Shown piece by piece: positions 48,925 to 60,806 of a DNA stretch of 64,000 nucleotides. The translations under genes and the position numbers were made by a program. Source of the DNA: Dromiciops gliroides (taxonomy: Eukaryota > Chordata > Mammalia > Microbiotheria > Microbiotheriidae); contig NC_057866.1 of the NCBI RefSeq assembly GCF_019393635.1, positions 173,435,386-173,499,385 on the forward strand, read 5' to 3'. Numbering within the stretch: the first letter of the stretch is position 1; each line of letters starts with the position of its first letter. The notes under the pieces were generated by a model. The model was given only the letters and a program-made list of their open reading frames with translations, was not told the DNA's origin and made no database searches.

Positions 48925-49498
48925 CAGAAAGAGTGAGAAAGAGAGTCCACACATGGCCTCAAGCCCTCTATTACCTAATGAAGAGAGAGAGAGAGAAAGT
49001 AAGAGTGCCAGGAAAGGGGTCAGGGAGAGAGTAAGAGAGTAAGCCTCCTGTCCCCAGGGATTTTGATCCTCTTTTTGGTAGAGGTGGGTCACAACACATT
49101 GATCTAAGATAATTGGCTAGCATCATTCAGCTTCATGGATTGACATGACTTGAGGGGGGGGCGGTTCTAGGGGTGCTTCCTCCCCTAGCTAATCAGAAAG
49201 GTCAATCCGCATTCCTTTTGTTAAACTGAAGGCTCATCTCAGATTGGTTTCTGGGGAAGGGGAGAGAGCAGCTAATACTAACAAGTCTGGGTTTCTCCTA
49301 GAGATTCATTATGAATAATTATTTTCTCACAAGGCAATCAATTAGTCAAAAATTTCTCACTGGCCTTTTCTTATCATTATAGAACAGTATTAAAACTGCA
49401 TTTGATAAAATGCTTATTACATCATTAGGACCAGTTGCTGTCACACCCTTTTCCTACTTTCATAACTGTCAGTTACATACTTTTGCTCCTTTTATATT
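48640..49498 (-). mobile_element. Possible second LTR/ERV-derived segment, antisense
   Basis: GC-richer than its surroundings and rich in GA. It has a minus-strand AATAAA near 48737 and motifs such as AATTGGCTAGCATCATTCAG that recall the neighbouring LTR. I could not find matching termini or a TSD. Confidence 0.3.
48866..48925. repeat. (GT)n-(GA)n compound microsatellite
   Basis: About 18 GT followed by about 10 GA dinucleotides. Confidence 0.97.
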
Positions 49499-49512
49499 AA
49501 AGATATGTGTAG

Positions 49513-49660
49513 GGGGCAGCTAGGTGGCGCAGTGGATAGAGCAATGGCCCTGGATTCAGGAGGACGTGAGTTCAAATCCGGCCTCAGACACTTGACACTT
49601 ACTAGCTGTGTGGCCCTAAGCAAGTCACTTAACTCCAATTGCCTCACTTAAAAAAAAAAA
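49513..49660 (+). mobile_element. Marsupial SINE, sense, near consensus
   Basis: Head GGGGGCAGCTAGGTGGCGCA, B box GAGTTCAAATCCGG, CORE and A-run. TSD AAAGATATGTGTAG (49499-49512) and AAAGATATGTGTGG (49661-49674). It retains the CpG in the A box, which suggests a young copy. Confidence 0.95.
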
Positions 49661-49674
49661 AAAGATATGTGTGG

Positions 49675-50495
49675 GAAAAGGAAAGGAACTGGATTCTCTC
49701 ATATTCCCCTCTAACTTTGCCTATTGACAACATTTTCCTCCTGGACTGACTAGTCAGAAATATTGACACATTTCTCTAAGATTCTTCTATAATAACCATA
49801 TTCTAAAATACCTTGTTATGCTAATGTCAATCTGCTTAATGGCCAAAACAAGTCTGTCTATCCTCCCCCTACTTCAAATGAAAAGTGACTTTGTTAATCT
49901 AACATAGGAAGCATTAATATGTTGACATGATGGAAGAGCTGACTAAAACTCAATGGAGCCTCTAGGGAAACTGTGGCCTTACCCATCTTTTCTGACCTAG
50001 ACTAAGATTATTACCTCCACATAGTAAATTACGTGGCATTAGATACCTCAGAGCCTGGTTAGGCTGCCAGATTCAATCCACATCCCTGCAATAGCTATTA
50101 TCCTTTCTATGGGAAATTGCTTTGCTTTTGAAGACATTATTCTAATTTTCTTTTTGTATTCTCTTCTTTCAATGGAAACAGTCTGGGTCATTATATGTCA
50201 TTCAAATGGGTAGAGTCTATCTCACAAGTGGGTCCACTTAGGTTATTGCCTCACAGTACCCATTGATCTGACTTGTTTGAGGTTGTGTGATTTCTGAACT
50301 GGGTGGAGTTTGGGTTTTCTTTAAAGAAATATTAAGCTAGATTAAGCTTTTGCTTCATTATTTAAGGATTCGTGATTAAAGTGATATCTCACAAGATTGC
50401 AACCCTTCCATGCCTTAATAGACTTTTTTTTTGTAAATGTTTTTATGTGATCCTATAGCCAGAATAAGTTTCCATCTAGCAACCAACCTTTTGGT
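49675..50495. other. No exon; unclassified intron
   Basis: Nothing recognised; may contain ERV-derived sequence continuing from 48.6 kb. Confidence 0.4.
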
Positions 50496-50499
50496 GATG

Positions 50500-50665
50500 G
50501 AATCATAGATCTAAGGACCTCAGAATTTATCTAAGCCAATCTTATTTTAGAAATGAGAAACCTGATTCTTATCAAGTGACTTGCCAAAGGTCACACCAGC
50601 AATAAGCATCAACAATGGAATTTGAACTCAGTCCTCAGAGTATTCTTTCTCCTGTACTGTATTAA
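50500..50665 (-). mobile_element. MIR, antisense
   Basis: CTTATTTTAGAAATGAGAAA, CAAGTGACTTGCCAAAGGTC and GAATTTGAACTCAGTCCTC. Confidence 0.78.
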
Positions 50666-51224
50666 ATTTCCCCTCTTGGGAAAATAGTCCATTGCCTGCC
50701 TTGTAGTGAAACCTTTTGACCCTAGCTTGGTAGCACTTACTTCATTCTGCAGAAATAGCCCTTGGAAAGTAAATTCCACCTTTATGCTATGATGAAACAT
50801 CACATTAGTAGAGACTTGTACTATTGAAATAAATTTCCAGTACAATAAAAGTTAATTGGGTGCAGGGTTTCTTTTTTTTCCTATCACTTAGAATAATTTG
50901 AATTGAATGTAGTATTTGGAAACATTATTTGTTATTCAGAAAATTTTTGAGAGATGTCATTAGAAGTATAAATTGTGAAGATAACATCATGACCAAATAT
51001 TTTTCCCCCATCTAGGCATGATGTCAGAAGGTCAGTGAAAAATTAATGATGGGCTGTTTATTATGTATTTAAACATCTTCAGTGACAAGAGGTCTAAGAT
51101 TTCTTCAATAACCAGAATCATCACTTAATCATTCTTACAATCAAATCTCATCTTATGTCTAACTTAACTTTCCTTTGTGGCAATTTAAATTTATTTTCCC
51201 TTGTCCCATGCTCTATTAGAGTGT

Positions 51225-51430
51225 ACAAAGGAATGAAAATAATACTATACTTGAAGACCAAAAGCCTAGGTTTAAATCCTGGCTTTGACATTATATAGAT
51301 GTGTGATCTTGGGCAAGCAGCTTAGCCTCAGTCTTCTCACCTATACAATAGTCTTTTGTGAGGATTATATGAGAAGATGTAAAGCATATCATAACTATAA
51401 ATATGAAACACTATATAAAAGTGATCGAAT
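51225..51430 (+). mobile_element. MIR, sense
   Basis: CTAGGTTTAAATCCTGGCTT, TGTGTGATCTTGGGCAAGC and TAGTCTTTTGTGAGGATTAT. Confidence 0.78.
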
Positions 51431-51479
51431 ATTATAGTTATACATGCTCTTCATAAATTTGAAGTTTGATATAATGCAG

Positions 51480-51900
51480 TATGTTTAATCAACAAGTATT
51501 TATTAATCACTTAATATATTCCTTGACCCTGTGTTAAGTGCTAGGGCATACAAAGAAAAGAGTGAAACATGTACTTTTTTAAAAACACTCATACAGATCA
51601 CAATGAAATTTATTAACCACAGAATGGCAACCATATCGAGTTATATTTTTGTTTTTAAAAAAGGTAAAGAAAGAAAGCAAAAACCAAACAAATAGAAAAT
51701 AAGTATAGAGGGTTCATGCAAGTGAAATATGAATAATCCATAGAATGAAAACTTGTGTTACAGTAACAAAATTAAGAGAGATAGGTTTATGAGGCACACA
51801 ATCATAAATTCAAATGAAGAAGACACAGCCTGTTCCCTCAAGGTGTTTTCTGACCATTGGGGGAAGATGTGATAGGTACATAAATTATTCTAATAAAGTG
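51480..51900 (-). mobile_element. L2 3' end, antisense, diverged
   Basis: ACAAGTATTTATTAATCACT, CCTGTGTTAAGTGCTAGGGC, then TTCCCTCAAGGTGTTTTCTG near 51833 after unrelated sequence. Confidence 0.5.
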
Positions 51901-52069
51901 GATATATAAGCACATGGGAGAAAACAAATTACCATGAGGAATGCCATGTTTAATTTTGAAATAACAGAATTTCATTTACAACACATATTTTGAAATGTAA
52001 TTTCTTATGACTCCTGGGCTTTTTTTTTTCTCTTTGGTTCTGTATAGTTTGAATTTATTGTGATCCCTT

Positions 52070-52320
52070 AAAGGCAGCTAGGTGGCACAGTGGATAGAGT
52101 CCTGGAACCTGAGTCAGGAAAAACAGAATTCAAATTTATCCTCAAATTCTTGTTATCTGTGTGATCTTGGTTATTTCATATTCATATTCATTATCTGAAA
52201 AATGGCAATAATAATTGCAACTACCTCCCAGTTTCTTGTAAGGATAAAATGAGGTAATATTTGTTAAGTAACTTGCAAACTTTAAAGTGCTGTATGAAAG
52301 CAAATTATTTTTATTGTTTA
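52070..52320 (+). mobile_element. MIR-type CORE-SINE, sense, full length
   Basis: AGGCAGCTAGGTGGCACAGT, GATAGAGTCC, TTATCTGTGTGATCTTGG, ATAAAATGAGGTAATATTTG. Confidence 0.85.
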
Positions 52321-52365
52321 TCATGTATGTGTTCTAAAGCCTATTGTCTTTAAAAAAATACTAAC

Positions 52366-52660
52366 GAGCAGAACCAGGAGAACATTATATACAGTAACAG
52401 CAACATTGTGCAGTGATCAACTCTGATAGACTTAGCTCTTCTCAGCAGTACAATGATACAAGAAAATTCCAAGACTTATGATGGAAAATAGTCTCCACAT
52501 CCAGAAAACAAAACAAAACAAAACTATGGAGTCTGAATGCAGATTTCAAAGCATACAATTTTAATTTTATTTGTTGTTGTTTTTTTTATTTCTTGTAATT
52601 TTTCCCTTTTGCTCGGATTCTTCTTTCACAACATGACTAATATGAAAAAAAATACTGATC
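52366..52660 (+). mobile_element. L1/HAL1-type 3' tail, sense
   Basis: GCAGAACCAGGAGAACATTA, CAGTGATCAACTCTGATAGA, CTTCTCAGCAGTACAATGAT, CACAACATGACTAATATG. Related to 7640-8070 and lacks the final G-rich segment. Confidence 0.8.
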
Positions 52661-52937
52661 TTTTTTGATTTTAAAACACCCCCATTTCCAAATATACTCT
52701 TCCTTTTCCTTCCCAGAGAGCTAGGCATCCATTGTTAAAAGAAAAAAAAAAGAATGAAGGAAAAAAGTTCAATAAAACTAACCAACCAGTCAACCAACAT
52801 GATATCATACTGTTTCCAATAAACTATCAAAAATACAAAATCCCAGAATCCTAGAATTGGCCTCAGTTGTCTAGGCTAATCCATAGTTGAACATAACATT
52901 TATGCTACTTAAAACCTGCCTAGTGGTCATCAGATAT

Positions 52938-53098
52938 TTTCATTTCTTTTCATTTCATTTCTTTTCTTTTCTTTTCATTTCATTTCATTTCATTTCATTT
53001 CATTTCATTTCATTTCATTTCATTTCATTTCATTTCATTTCATTTCTTTTCTTTTCTTTCTCTTCTTTTCTCTTTTCTTCTCTTCTTTTCTTTTTTTT
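52938..53098. repeat. (CATTT)n-(CTTTT)n pentanucleotide repeat
   Basis: About 15 CATTT units flanked by CTTTT units, directly abutting the tail side of an antisense SINE. Confidence 0.98.
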
Positions 53099-53240
53099 CT
53101 TTGGGGGGGGGCAATGATTGTTAAGTGACTTGCCCAGGGTCACACAGCTAGTAAGTGTCAAGTGTCTGAGGCTGTATTTTAACTCAGGCCCTCCTGAATC
53201 CAGGGTTGGTGCTTTATCCAATGTACCACCTAGCTGCCCC
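53099..53240 (-). mobile_element. Marsupial SINE, antisense, next to pentanucleotide repeat
   Basis: Complete antisense SINE ending CACCTAGCTGCCCC. The clearest candidate TSD lies outside the microsatellite (CATCAGATATTTT at 52929, CATCACACCTTTT at 53241) but has several mismatches. Confidence 0.92.
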
Positions 53241-53274
53241 CATCACACCTTTTCTTGAATTCCTCAGATGCTAC

Positions 53275-54590
53275 TTCCTGATATAGCCTATCTAAACAGA
53301 GACTGAAAGAAATTTCCAAAATGAAACACCAAGGAATATTATAACCAAATTCCGTATCTTTCAGGTCAAAGAGAAAATACTTCAAGCAGGCAGAAAGAAA
53401 CCATTTCAATACTGTGGAACCACAGTAAGGATCACACAGGATTTAGTAGCTATTGCATTAGAGAAGTTTAGGCCTTGGAACATTTCAGAAGGCAAAAGAT
53501 CTGTGAAAATGATACATATAGCTTCTAAGAACTTTACCAGTTAAAAGAGGGCATGAAAGTGAGTCAATTATTTAGGTGAGAAGGAGAGATCCCCTGGGAA
53601 AAGGGGGAAAAGAGAGGGAGAATGGGGAAAGTTGTATCAAATGAAGGAGGTGTGCCAAAAAAACCCCAAACATTTATAGTAGAGGGGGAAATTGTGGGAA
53701 AAGGAGTGGATAATCATTGAACCTCATTTATCTAACTTGGTTCAAAAAGAGAAAATATACATAAATTTACGTAATCATACATAATTGGGAATATAAATCT
53801 TTCTTATTCAAAAGGAAATTAGGAGGGGAAATTAGGAGTGGTCAGAAGCAAAACAGACTTGAGAGGAAGGACAGAATCGGAAAAGAGAGACAGAGACACA
53901 CAGAGAGAGACAGAGACAGAAAAGCAAAGAGAGAAAGAAACAGAGAGAAACAGATAGGATAAACAGAAGAAAATAAGATATAAGGATGGAAGGAAATGAA
54001 CAGGTAATAATCATAAATGTAAATGAAATTAAATTACCCCTAAAATATAAGTGTATAGCAGAATGGATTAGAAACCAGAATCTAACAATATTCTGCTTAC
54101 AAGAAAAATTCTTAAAATAGGGAAGAGAGAGACACACAGAGTTAAAATAAAGAACTGGAGTAAAATGTATTATGCTTCAGCTGAAGTTAAAAAAAAAAGG
54201 TAGAGGCAGCAATCTCACACAAAGCAAAAGCAAAAAATGGACTTACTTAAAAGGGAAAAACAGTGAAAATACATATTGCTCAAAGTAGCCATAGACAATG
54301 AAATAATAACAATACTACATATATATACCAAACATCACAGTGTCCAAATTCTTAAAGGAGAAAAGTTAAATGAAATAAAGTACAAAATAGTAAAACTTTA
54401 TTAGTGGGGGATCTCAACTGTTTCCTCTCAGAGCTAGATAAATCTAACCATAAAATAAATAAGAAAGTAGTTGAGGAGATGAATAGATTGTTTTGAAAAG
54501 TTAGCTATTTTAGACATGAGAAGAAAATTAAATGGGAATAGAAAGGTGTATAATGTTTCTAGACTATACATGGCATCTTTACATGAATTG

Positions 54591-54648
<58 letters not shown>

Positions 54649-55510
54649 GGCATAAATACTACATAACTAAATGCAGAAAAGCAGAAATATTAAATACATA
54701 CTTGGTAGACCATTATGTAATAAAAAGGGGCCATGGTAGCATCAATTAATAATTAAGTGAAACCAAATAATTTAATTCTAAAGCATGATTGGGTCAAAAA
54801 CAAATCATAGAAACAATCAATAATTTCATTAAAGAGAATGACAATGAAAAGGCAATATTCCAAAATTTATGGGATGGAGCCAAAACACTACTTAAGGTAA
54901 AATTCATATCTCTAAATATGTATATTAATAAAAGACAGAAAGGACAGATCAATAAATTGGGCATACAGCCAACTACAAAAAGAACAAATTAAAAATTTCC
55001 AATTAAATGCTAAAATGGAAATCCTGAAAAGCAAAGGAGAGATTAATAAAATTGAAAGAAAAACAGTGAAGCAACAAATAAAACTAAAAACCTTTTTTTA
55101 ATTGAAAACCCAATAAAATAGATAAACTATTGGTTAATCTGATTTAAAAAAAAAGAAAGAAGCAAAGCAAATTACCAGTATCAAAGATGACAAGGGTGAA
55201 TGCATCACTGATAAAGATAAAATTAAAGGATTTATAATTAATCATTTTACCAATGATATGCCAACAAAACTGACAAACTAAGTGAGATGAATGAATATTT
55301 ACACAAATATAAACTGTGCAGATGAACAGACAAGGAAATAGAAGACTTAAATAACCCTATTTTATTAAAATAATTTGAACAAGCTATCAAGGAACTCCCT
55401 AAGAAAAAATCCCCCAAGTTTGATAGGTTTATAAATTAATTCTACCAAACATTTAAAGAACAATTAATCCCAATATGATATAAACTATTTGAAAAAATAG
55501 GTAATGAAAG
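53275..55510 (+). mobile_element. L1 remnant: ORF1 C-terminus, endonuclease, start of RT
   Basis: About 53330-53540 encodes ORF1-like FQYCGTTVRITQDL. ORF2 endonuclease follows: LTIFCLQEKFL near 54090, then CRKAEILNTYLVDHYVIK near 54670-54730. The linker FQNLWDGAKTLLKVKFISLN lies at about 54860-54920. The RT start (LPKKKSP) is near 55400. Many stops and frameshifts are present, and a (TA)n tract splits the endonuclease. The catalytic RT core and 3' end are absent: the element stops at the SINE at 55512. Confidence 0.87.
54594..54646. repeat. (TA)n microsatellite inside L1
   Basis: About 26 uninterrupted TA dinucleotides. Confidence 0.98.
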
Positions 55511-55511
55511 A

Positions 55512-55618
55512 GTTACAGAGTTAGTATGTGTCTGAGGCCAGATTTGAATTCATGAAGATGAATCTTCCTGATTCTAAGTCACTAAGTGCTCTATTCACTG
55601 CATTGCCTAGCTGCCCTA
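55512..55618 (-). mobile_element. Marsupial MIR variant, antisense, truncated
   Basis: GTGTCTGAGGCCAGATTTGA, ATTCATGAAGATGAATCTTC and CATTGCCTAGCTGCCCT. Confidence 0.82.
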
Positions 55619-55619
55619 C

Positions 55620-56209
55620 TAGATACCTATTAAGAGCTTATTCCTTCCCAAATACAGTCACTATGTACCTTACCACATCGAGGAAAAACAAGCTCAATTT
55701 ACTTCTTCAGGATTTTGTTTGGAGCTAATTTTCTATCTGAAATCCTTAGGAACAGATATAGTCCTTACTGTACTAGTCACCTGGAGCAGCCAATGTCCCC
55801 CATCATTTTCCAACTAACCTTTTAATTCTTTCTTTGTCTTCTTTATGATATTTTATTCTGTCTCTTTCTTATTATTTCAACTTTTCCTCCTTCTTCCTAT
55901 TTTTTCCTAGAGGTCTTGTAATCTGAACATATTTCTACTGTAACTGGGGGACATGAAAAGTCTAAATGTTCATGAACATGGTATGTGGTAGTCATTGAAT
56001 CAAAGACATATAAATTGGAGTAGTTGACTTGTACTCTTTGCTAGAAAGCATAGTCTGGCCTTTTTGTTTGTTTAGTTTGGTTTGGTCCAGAAAGCATGAA
56101 TTTCTAATAGAAGTGTTCTATAGAAAACTATTTTAAAGCTATTGTGAGGCTTTTGGCTTGTAAACTTCATTCCCTGAGACAGTACCTCTTCTATAATTTA
56201 TATTACAAA
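55620..56209. other. No exon; unique-looking intron
   Basis: Nothing recognised. Confidence 0.45.
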
Positions 56210-56345
56210 ATTACTTTCAATATTATAAGATCAAATGACTTGATAAGGGTCACACAGACAATATGTATCAGAATTGGGACTTAAACCCCAATCTTTCTGT
56301 ATTTGAGGCTGCTTCTCTATTCACTACATGATACTGCCTCTCCAG
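56210..56345 (-). mobile_element. Diverged MIR, antisense
   Basis: AAATGACTTGATAAGGGTCA, CACAGACAATATG, TCTCTATTCACTACATGATA. Confidence 0.7.
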
Positions 56346-56374
56346 TAATATATGTTTTATGTAAATATAAATTA

Positions 56375-56497
56375 AGTTAATTGATTTGCCCAGGGTCACA
56401 CAGCTAGTAAGTGTTAAGTGTCTGAAGCCGGATTTGAACTCAGGTCCTCCTGACTCCAGGACTGGTGCTCTATCCACTGCACCACCTAGCTGCCCCT
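56375..56497 (-). mobile_element. Marsupial SINE, antisense, tail lost
   Basis: TTGATTTGCCCAGGGTCACA through CACCACCTAGCTGCCCCT. No T-run remains. Confidence 0.9.
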
Positions 56498-56499
56498 TG

Positions 56500-59260
56500 T
56501 TGTGACTCTCTTAACTGACTCAGATTTTATCTTTTCCATACCCTAATTCATCATCTTTGTAAGTCATAGATAAAAATATAGTGACCTACTGAACAAATCT
56601 CTATTGGTAAACTTCTCTAAACTTAGCTAGACTAGTTCTCAGCTGTCAGAGAAACACTCTGTTGCCCATACTCATCTTTTCAGCTTGATAGTAGCCATCA
56701 AAGTTTCCACTTTGCTGGCCTTGTCTATGAGTATCTGCAGTCATCTCTATCTATTGTAGAAGCATTGGAGTAGGATTTCTATGAAAGGACTACTTATTCT
56801 TGAATACTTGGTGCTATAATTGAAAGAAAAAAAACCCCATAATGACCCACCTCCTAACAGACAATTTCTCAATGTTCAGTCCTTTTGGAAATCCCTTCAG
56901 GTAAAAGAAATTTTTCTTTACTTTTGTATTGTAATGTAGCTAATCTAATAATAGATATTTTTGTTAGCTCTTATTGCTTCTTCCCATAAAAAATGGACAT
57001 TTTATAAATATCTGGCATAGCTTTATTCACTATTTAGTGTATGAATTGCCCTAGTACTAAGTTCATTCATATTGAAAACTCTTTTCTGTTCATTAAATAT
57101 TAATAGGAATGCAGCAATTACTTCTTAAAGTTCATCCATAACTTGTCCTTCTACTGGCATAAAATTATTTTCAATATTTTCTCAATTAACCATTAGAATA
57201 TGAAACCATTGTTGGGCATGAAAATCACTCTTGTTGAAAAGTCCTATTTTTCATTTTTACTGTCTCTGCTTAGGGGTCTCATCTACTTTCTGCCAAAATG
57301 GTCACTGGATAGGTAAAAATCAGCAAAATTTATCTAATGTCTAATAATTAGAAGGGCATAGCAGTTACTGTATAAATACATATAGAGATGGAATCATGTA
57401 AGATAAATGATGTGGGAATAAAAATAAATGAATGTTTGTTGAATGAAAGAAAAAGTCAAATGAAGAAAGTGACACTGATTATTGGTGCAACCTTTGGACC
57501 TATTCCCTAATTACATCCCATGCCTCTAAATTGTTTCTGTGTTGAAGATTCTTAGAAGAGACCTGGAAAACACAAATAATAATCCACTTCCAACCCCCAA
57601 CAACAACCAAGCCACATTTTGACAGAAAAGAAAAACAATGTTGGGTGATAAATTTTGCCTATGGTACTTAACACATGCTTGCTTAAAATTTGACTTTCAT
57701 GGCTGTCATTTAAATTTGTCAAGGAAGGCTGAGAATAGCTAGATTTTCATAAACAATGTCATCCTTCTTGCATAGTTATTTCTCAAAGGTAGAAAAGCAG
57801 GAAGGAAAACTATATTAAGCCCTTCTTCTTCAAGGAGCCATTAACATAACCCTTTTCTTTCTAGATTTTCTTTTTGGCCACATATCAGGTGTATCCACAG
57901 CAGTTGACCAAAGCAAACATTGTCTACATAAGGATTTTTCCTCCCTATTTGCTCCATAGAATTTATTAATATGTACATTGATTAAAAAGAAATAATTTCC
58001 TTTTTGTTCTCTCCATTTGGAAAGATTGTTTCATCAGCTCAATTTTGCCCTAAAATGACAAATATATTAAAAGACTCTGCTTGTGTTTGCTTTGTTGTTG
58101 TTTCAAAGAGCACTAAAAAAAACCTTTTCTGACTTTATTGGTCCACGTCCACAAAATATGGTTGGCCAGGTGGTATCCCCAAAGTTCTTCTGCTGCTGAT
58201 GTATATAACTGAGCAAAATCTGCATATAAATTGATCATAGCATATGGTTAAATGTTCATTTAAAGGTGTGACAGCTTTTACCTCCTGTTGCACTGAATCA
58301 ATATAATGAGAGTCAGGTGTATGGGTTTAACTCTCTTCACAGAAACATTCCACATTTGGGGGGACTGGGTTTATGCTATACAAATACATGGAGCATGTTT
58401 CATGATTTCAGTAGTTCCAATCGAGTCCTATAACTTAAGTGGTGAATCAGAATCATGAAATTCTTTTGGACTTTAATTATTAGGGAACATATCCCAGTGT
58501 ATTCCTTCTTTGGGCATTTAAAGGCTTTGATGCCAAAGCCATAACTAGCAAGTTCTTAATCAGGATATGCTAAACACAAGTCTGAGAGTAAGAAGCAATG
58601 CACAAGCCCTCACATCTACTCTTCGTCTAAACTCAGTCAGAACTGGAAGAAACTCAATTGGAGCTCAGCCATTATGTGAGAAAACAATCTATCTTAATTT
58701 GTCTACTTATTCTTGAATACTTGTTGCTATAATCTGTTGATTTTATGCTGGGAAAATACTACAAGTACTTACCATGAACACTAAATTCTAATGTCTTGAG
58801 GCAAAGCCTTGGTTGCTCTACCTTAGTTTTCTCTTCGTCTTAACAATAGCAATGGCTCTATCTCTCTTTTCCCTTATTCCTGCCTACTCAAACTTTCCCC
58901 ACAGTTGCGATTTGTTTTGACTACAAACCTTAGCATTTATGTCCAACTAATTGCAGACATGGAAATACTGTTTGCTTATTGAACTGGAAGGAAAATTATA
59001 GAATTAGAGTCCCATTGTCTTTGAAATAAATCATCTTACACTGAGGACAAAGGGAGGAAATATCACAAATAATTAGAACTGTTGTAGACATAGAGATACA
59101 GATAATTCTCAATTATTTATGGCTGATCATGCATAAAAAGGGATGAGTAATAGGCAGCTATCAGAGCAGCCAGGTATAGTGGCAAAAGAAGTGATGACAA
59201 AGGTATCACTGATAATAAGGGACTGGGTAATTAGGTCTTTCAGTATTATAAGATGGTGGT
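56500..59260. other. No exon; largely unique intron
   Basis: No confident repeat or exon seen over 2.7 kb, one of the longest repeat-poor stretches of the intron. A conserved non-coding element could lie here; I cannot test that. Confidence 0.45.
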
Positions 59261-59266
59261 GTTACT

Positions 59267-59335
59267 TTTTGTTTTCTTAGTTTGATTTGGGGGAAGAGTT
59301 CTCCTAAAGGGTTCTATCAAACTAAGAAAACAAAA
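59267..59335. repeat. 20-bp perfect hairpin (inverted repeat)
   Basis: TTTTGTTTTCTTAGTTTGAT at 59267-59286 is exactly complementary to 59316-59335 across a 29-nt loop. The right arm continues into imperfect AACTAAGAAA repeats to about 59368. Confidence 0.93.
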
Positions 59336-59514
59336 GAAACTAAGAAACCAAGAAAACTAAGAAAAGCAAAACTACTATCTTTTGACTCTGCACTACACAC
59401 ACGTATATATAATTTGAAGATATTATATGTGCATATATTCATTATTTGAAAGGACAACTATATGAATATGTATAATTATATATACACACACATACATCAA
59501 TAAGAAAAAATAAC

Positions 59515-59592
59515 ATCCAACTATGTGCCAGGCACTGTATATTGGGGATACAAAGTGAAACAAAAATATTTTACTTTCCTTCAAGGAACATA
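59515..59592 (-). mobile_element. L2 3' end fragment, antisense
   Basis: CAACTATGTGCCAGGCACTG, TATATTGGGGATACAAAG, CCTTCAAGGAACAT. Confidence 0.8.
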
Positions 59593-59593
59593 C

Positions 59594-59627
<34 letters not shown>

Positions 59628-59712
59628 GTATATATATGTGTGTATATATATATACATATATATATGTATATATATATGTGTGTGTATATATGTATGTATG
59701 TATGTGTGTGTG
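59593..59712. repeat. (TA)n/(TG)n microsatellite
   Basis: TATATA with periodic TGTG and CATA interruptions, next to the L2 fragment. Confidence 0.96.
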
Positions 59713-60330
59713 AGGGAAATGTGTTTGAATGAAAAGAATTTCCCAAACAACTACATCATCTTCATTGGAATTAGCTGATGCTACAAAAGAAAGCAAGTAT
59801 TAGTTAAATTGTAGGATGCTAATAAAGTACATATAGCATAAGAAAGCACCATGCTTTCTGGTATTTGGAAGGTCAGCTGTCTACAGTGACTACCATGATC
59901 ATAGATTAATATTTAAACAGAAAAACCCAAAATGGAATCAGAACCAAACAGGCCTTACAGTCCAATCTAGGCTCTGAAGCTTAGAACTGAAGAGCAAAAA
60001 AAAAAAATAATAGAAATAATTTTGTGGACAAAAAGCAAGTAAGAATTTTAATGAGTTATTTATTAATCCTTGGGTGGATTTACCTGCATTCTCCATCTCC
60101 TTTAGATGTGTGATTAATCTGGTTTCTTGGGTGAAACTTTATACTGCCCAGAGTCTACAGAGAAAATATACCATTTGATATTATTTATTTAACATTACTG
60201 GTAGATTTATAGATTCATAAACAAGGGAGCACATGGTGATGACATATAAGGGAAAAGGGGAAAGGAATATGTTAGAGTAAAAATGCAAAGATACCTGATT
60301 TGGAAAATGAATGACAAATTACTGTGATGA

Positions 60331-60480
60331 ATTTTTTTTTTTTTGTGGGGAAACAAGGGTTAAGTGACTTACCGAGGGTCACACAGCTAGTAAGTGTCAA
60401 GTGTCTGAGGTCAGATTTGAACTCAGGTCCTCCTGAATCCAGGGCTGGTGCTTTATCCACTGTGCCACCTAGCTGCCCCC
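60331..60480 (-). mobile_element. Marsupial SINE, antisense, 10-bp TSD
   Basis: Complete. TSD ACTGTGATGA at 60321-60330 and 60481-60490. Confidence 0.94.
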
Positions 60481-60559
60481 ACTGTGATGATTTCTTCGAG
60501 CACTTTTGACTTGGGGAACAAAGGTAGTAAATCAGTCTTAGAACTGAAAATAATAGTAA

Positions 60560-60785
60560 GTGCTAGTTTACATATAGAACTAAGGTTTGCAGAATGTTAT
60601 ATATTTTATTTCATTTGATCCTCACAGCTACCCTCAGAGACAGGTGCTTTTATTATTACCACTTTATAGCAGAGGAAACTGAGGCTGAAAGAGGTCAAGT
60701 GACTTACCCAGGGTCACAAAGCTGACAAGTGTCTGAGGTTGAACTTGAACTCAAGTCTTCTTGACTCCAGCTCTAGACTCAATGG
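60560..60785 (-). mobile_element. MIR-type CORE-SINE, antisense
   Basis: CATTTGATCCTCACAGCTAC, GCAGAGGAAACTGAGGCTGA, AAGTGACTTACCCAGGGTCA, GAACTTGAACTCAAGTC. Confidence 0.88.
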
Positions 60786-60806
60786 CTGTGGCATCAGGGT
60801 TCCTAA

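Noticed and set aside
49513..49600. Possible tRNA gene from tRNA-like A and B boxes
   Set aside because: The sequence is a SINE head: no cloverleaf acceptor stem or anticodon arm, and the CORE follows directly.
52938..53098. CRISPR-like regular repeat
   Set aside because: It is a pure pentanucleotide microsatellite with no spacers, in a vertebrate genome.
54516..54992. Two adjoining frames as host exons
   Set aside because: Their peptides are L1 endonuclease and linker sequence, interrupted by a (TA)n tract and stops.
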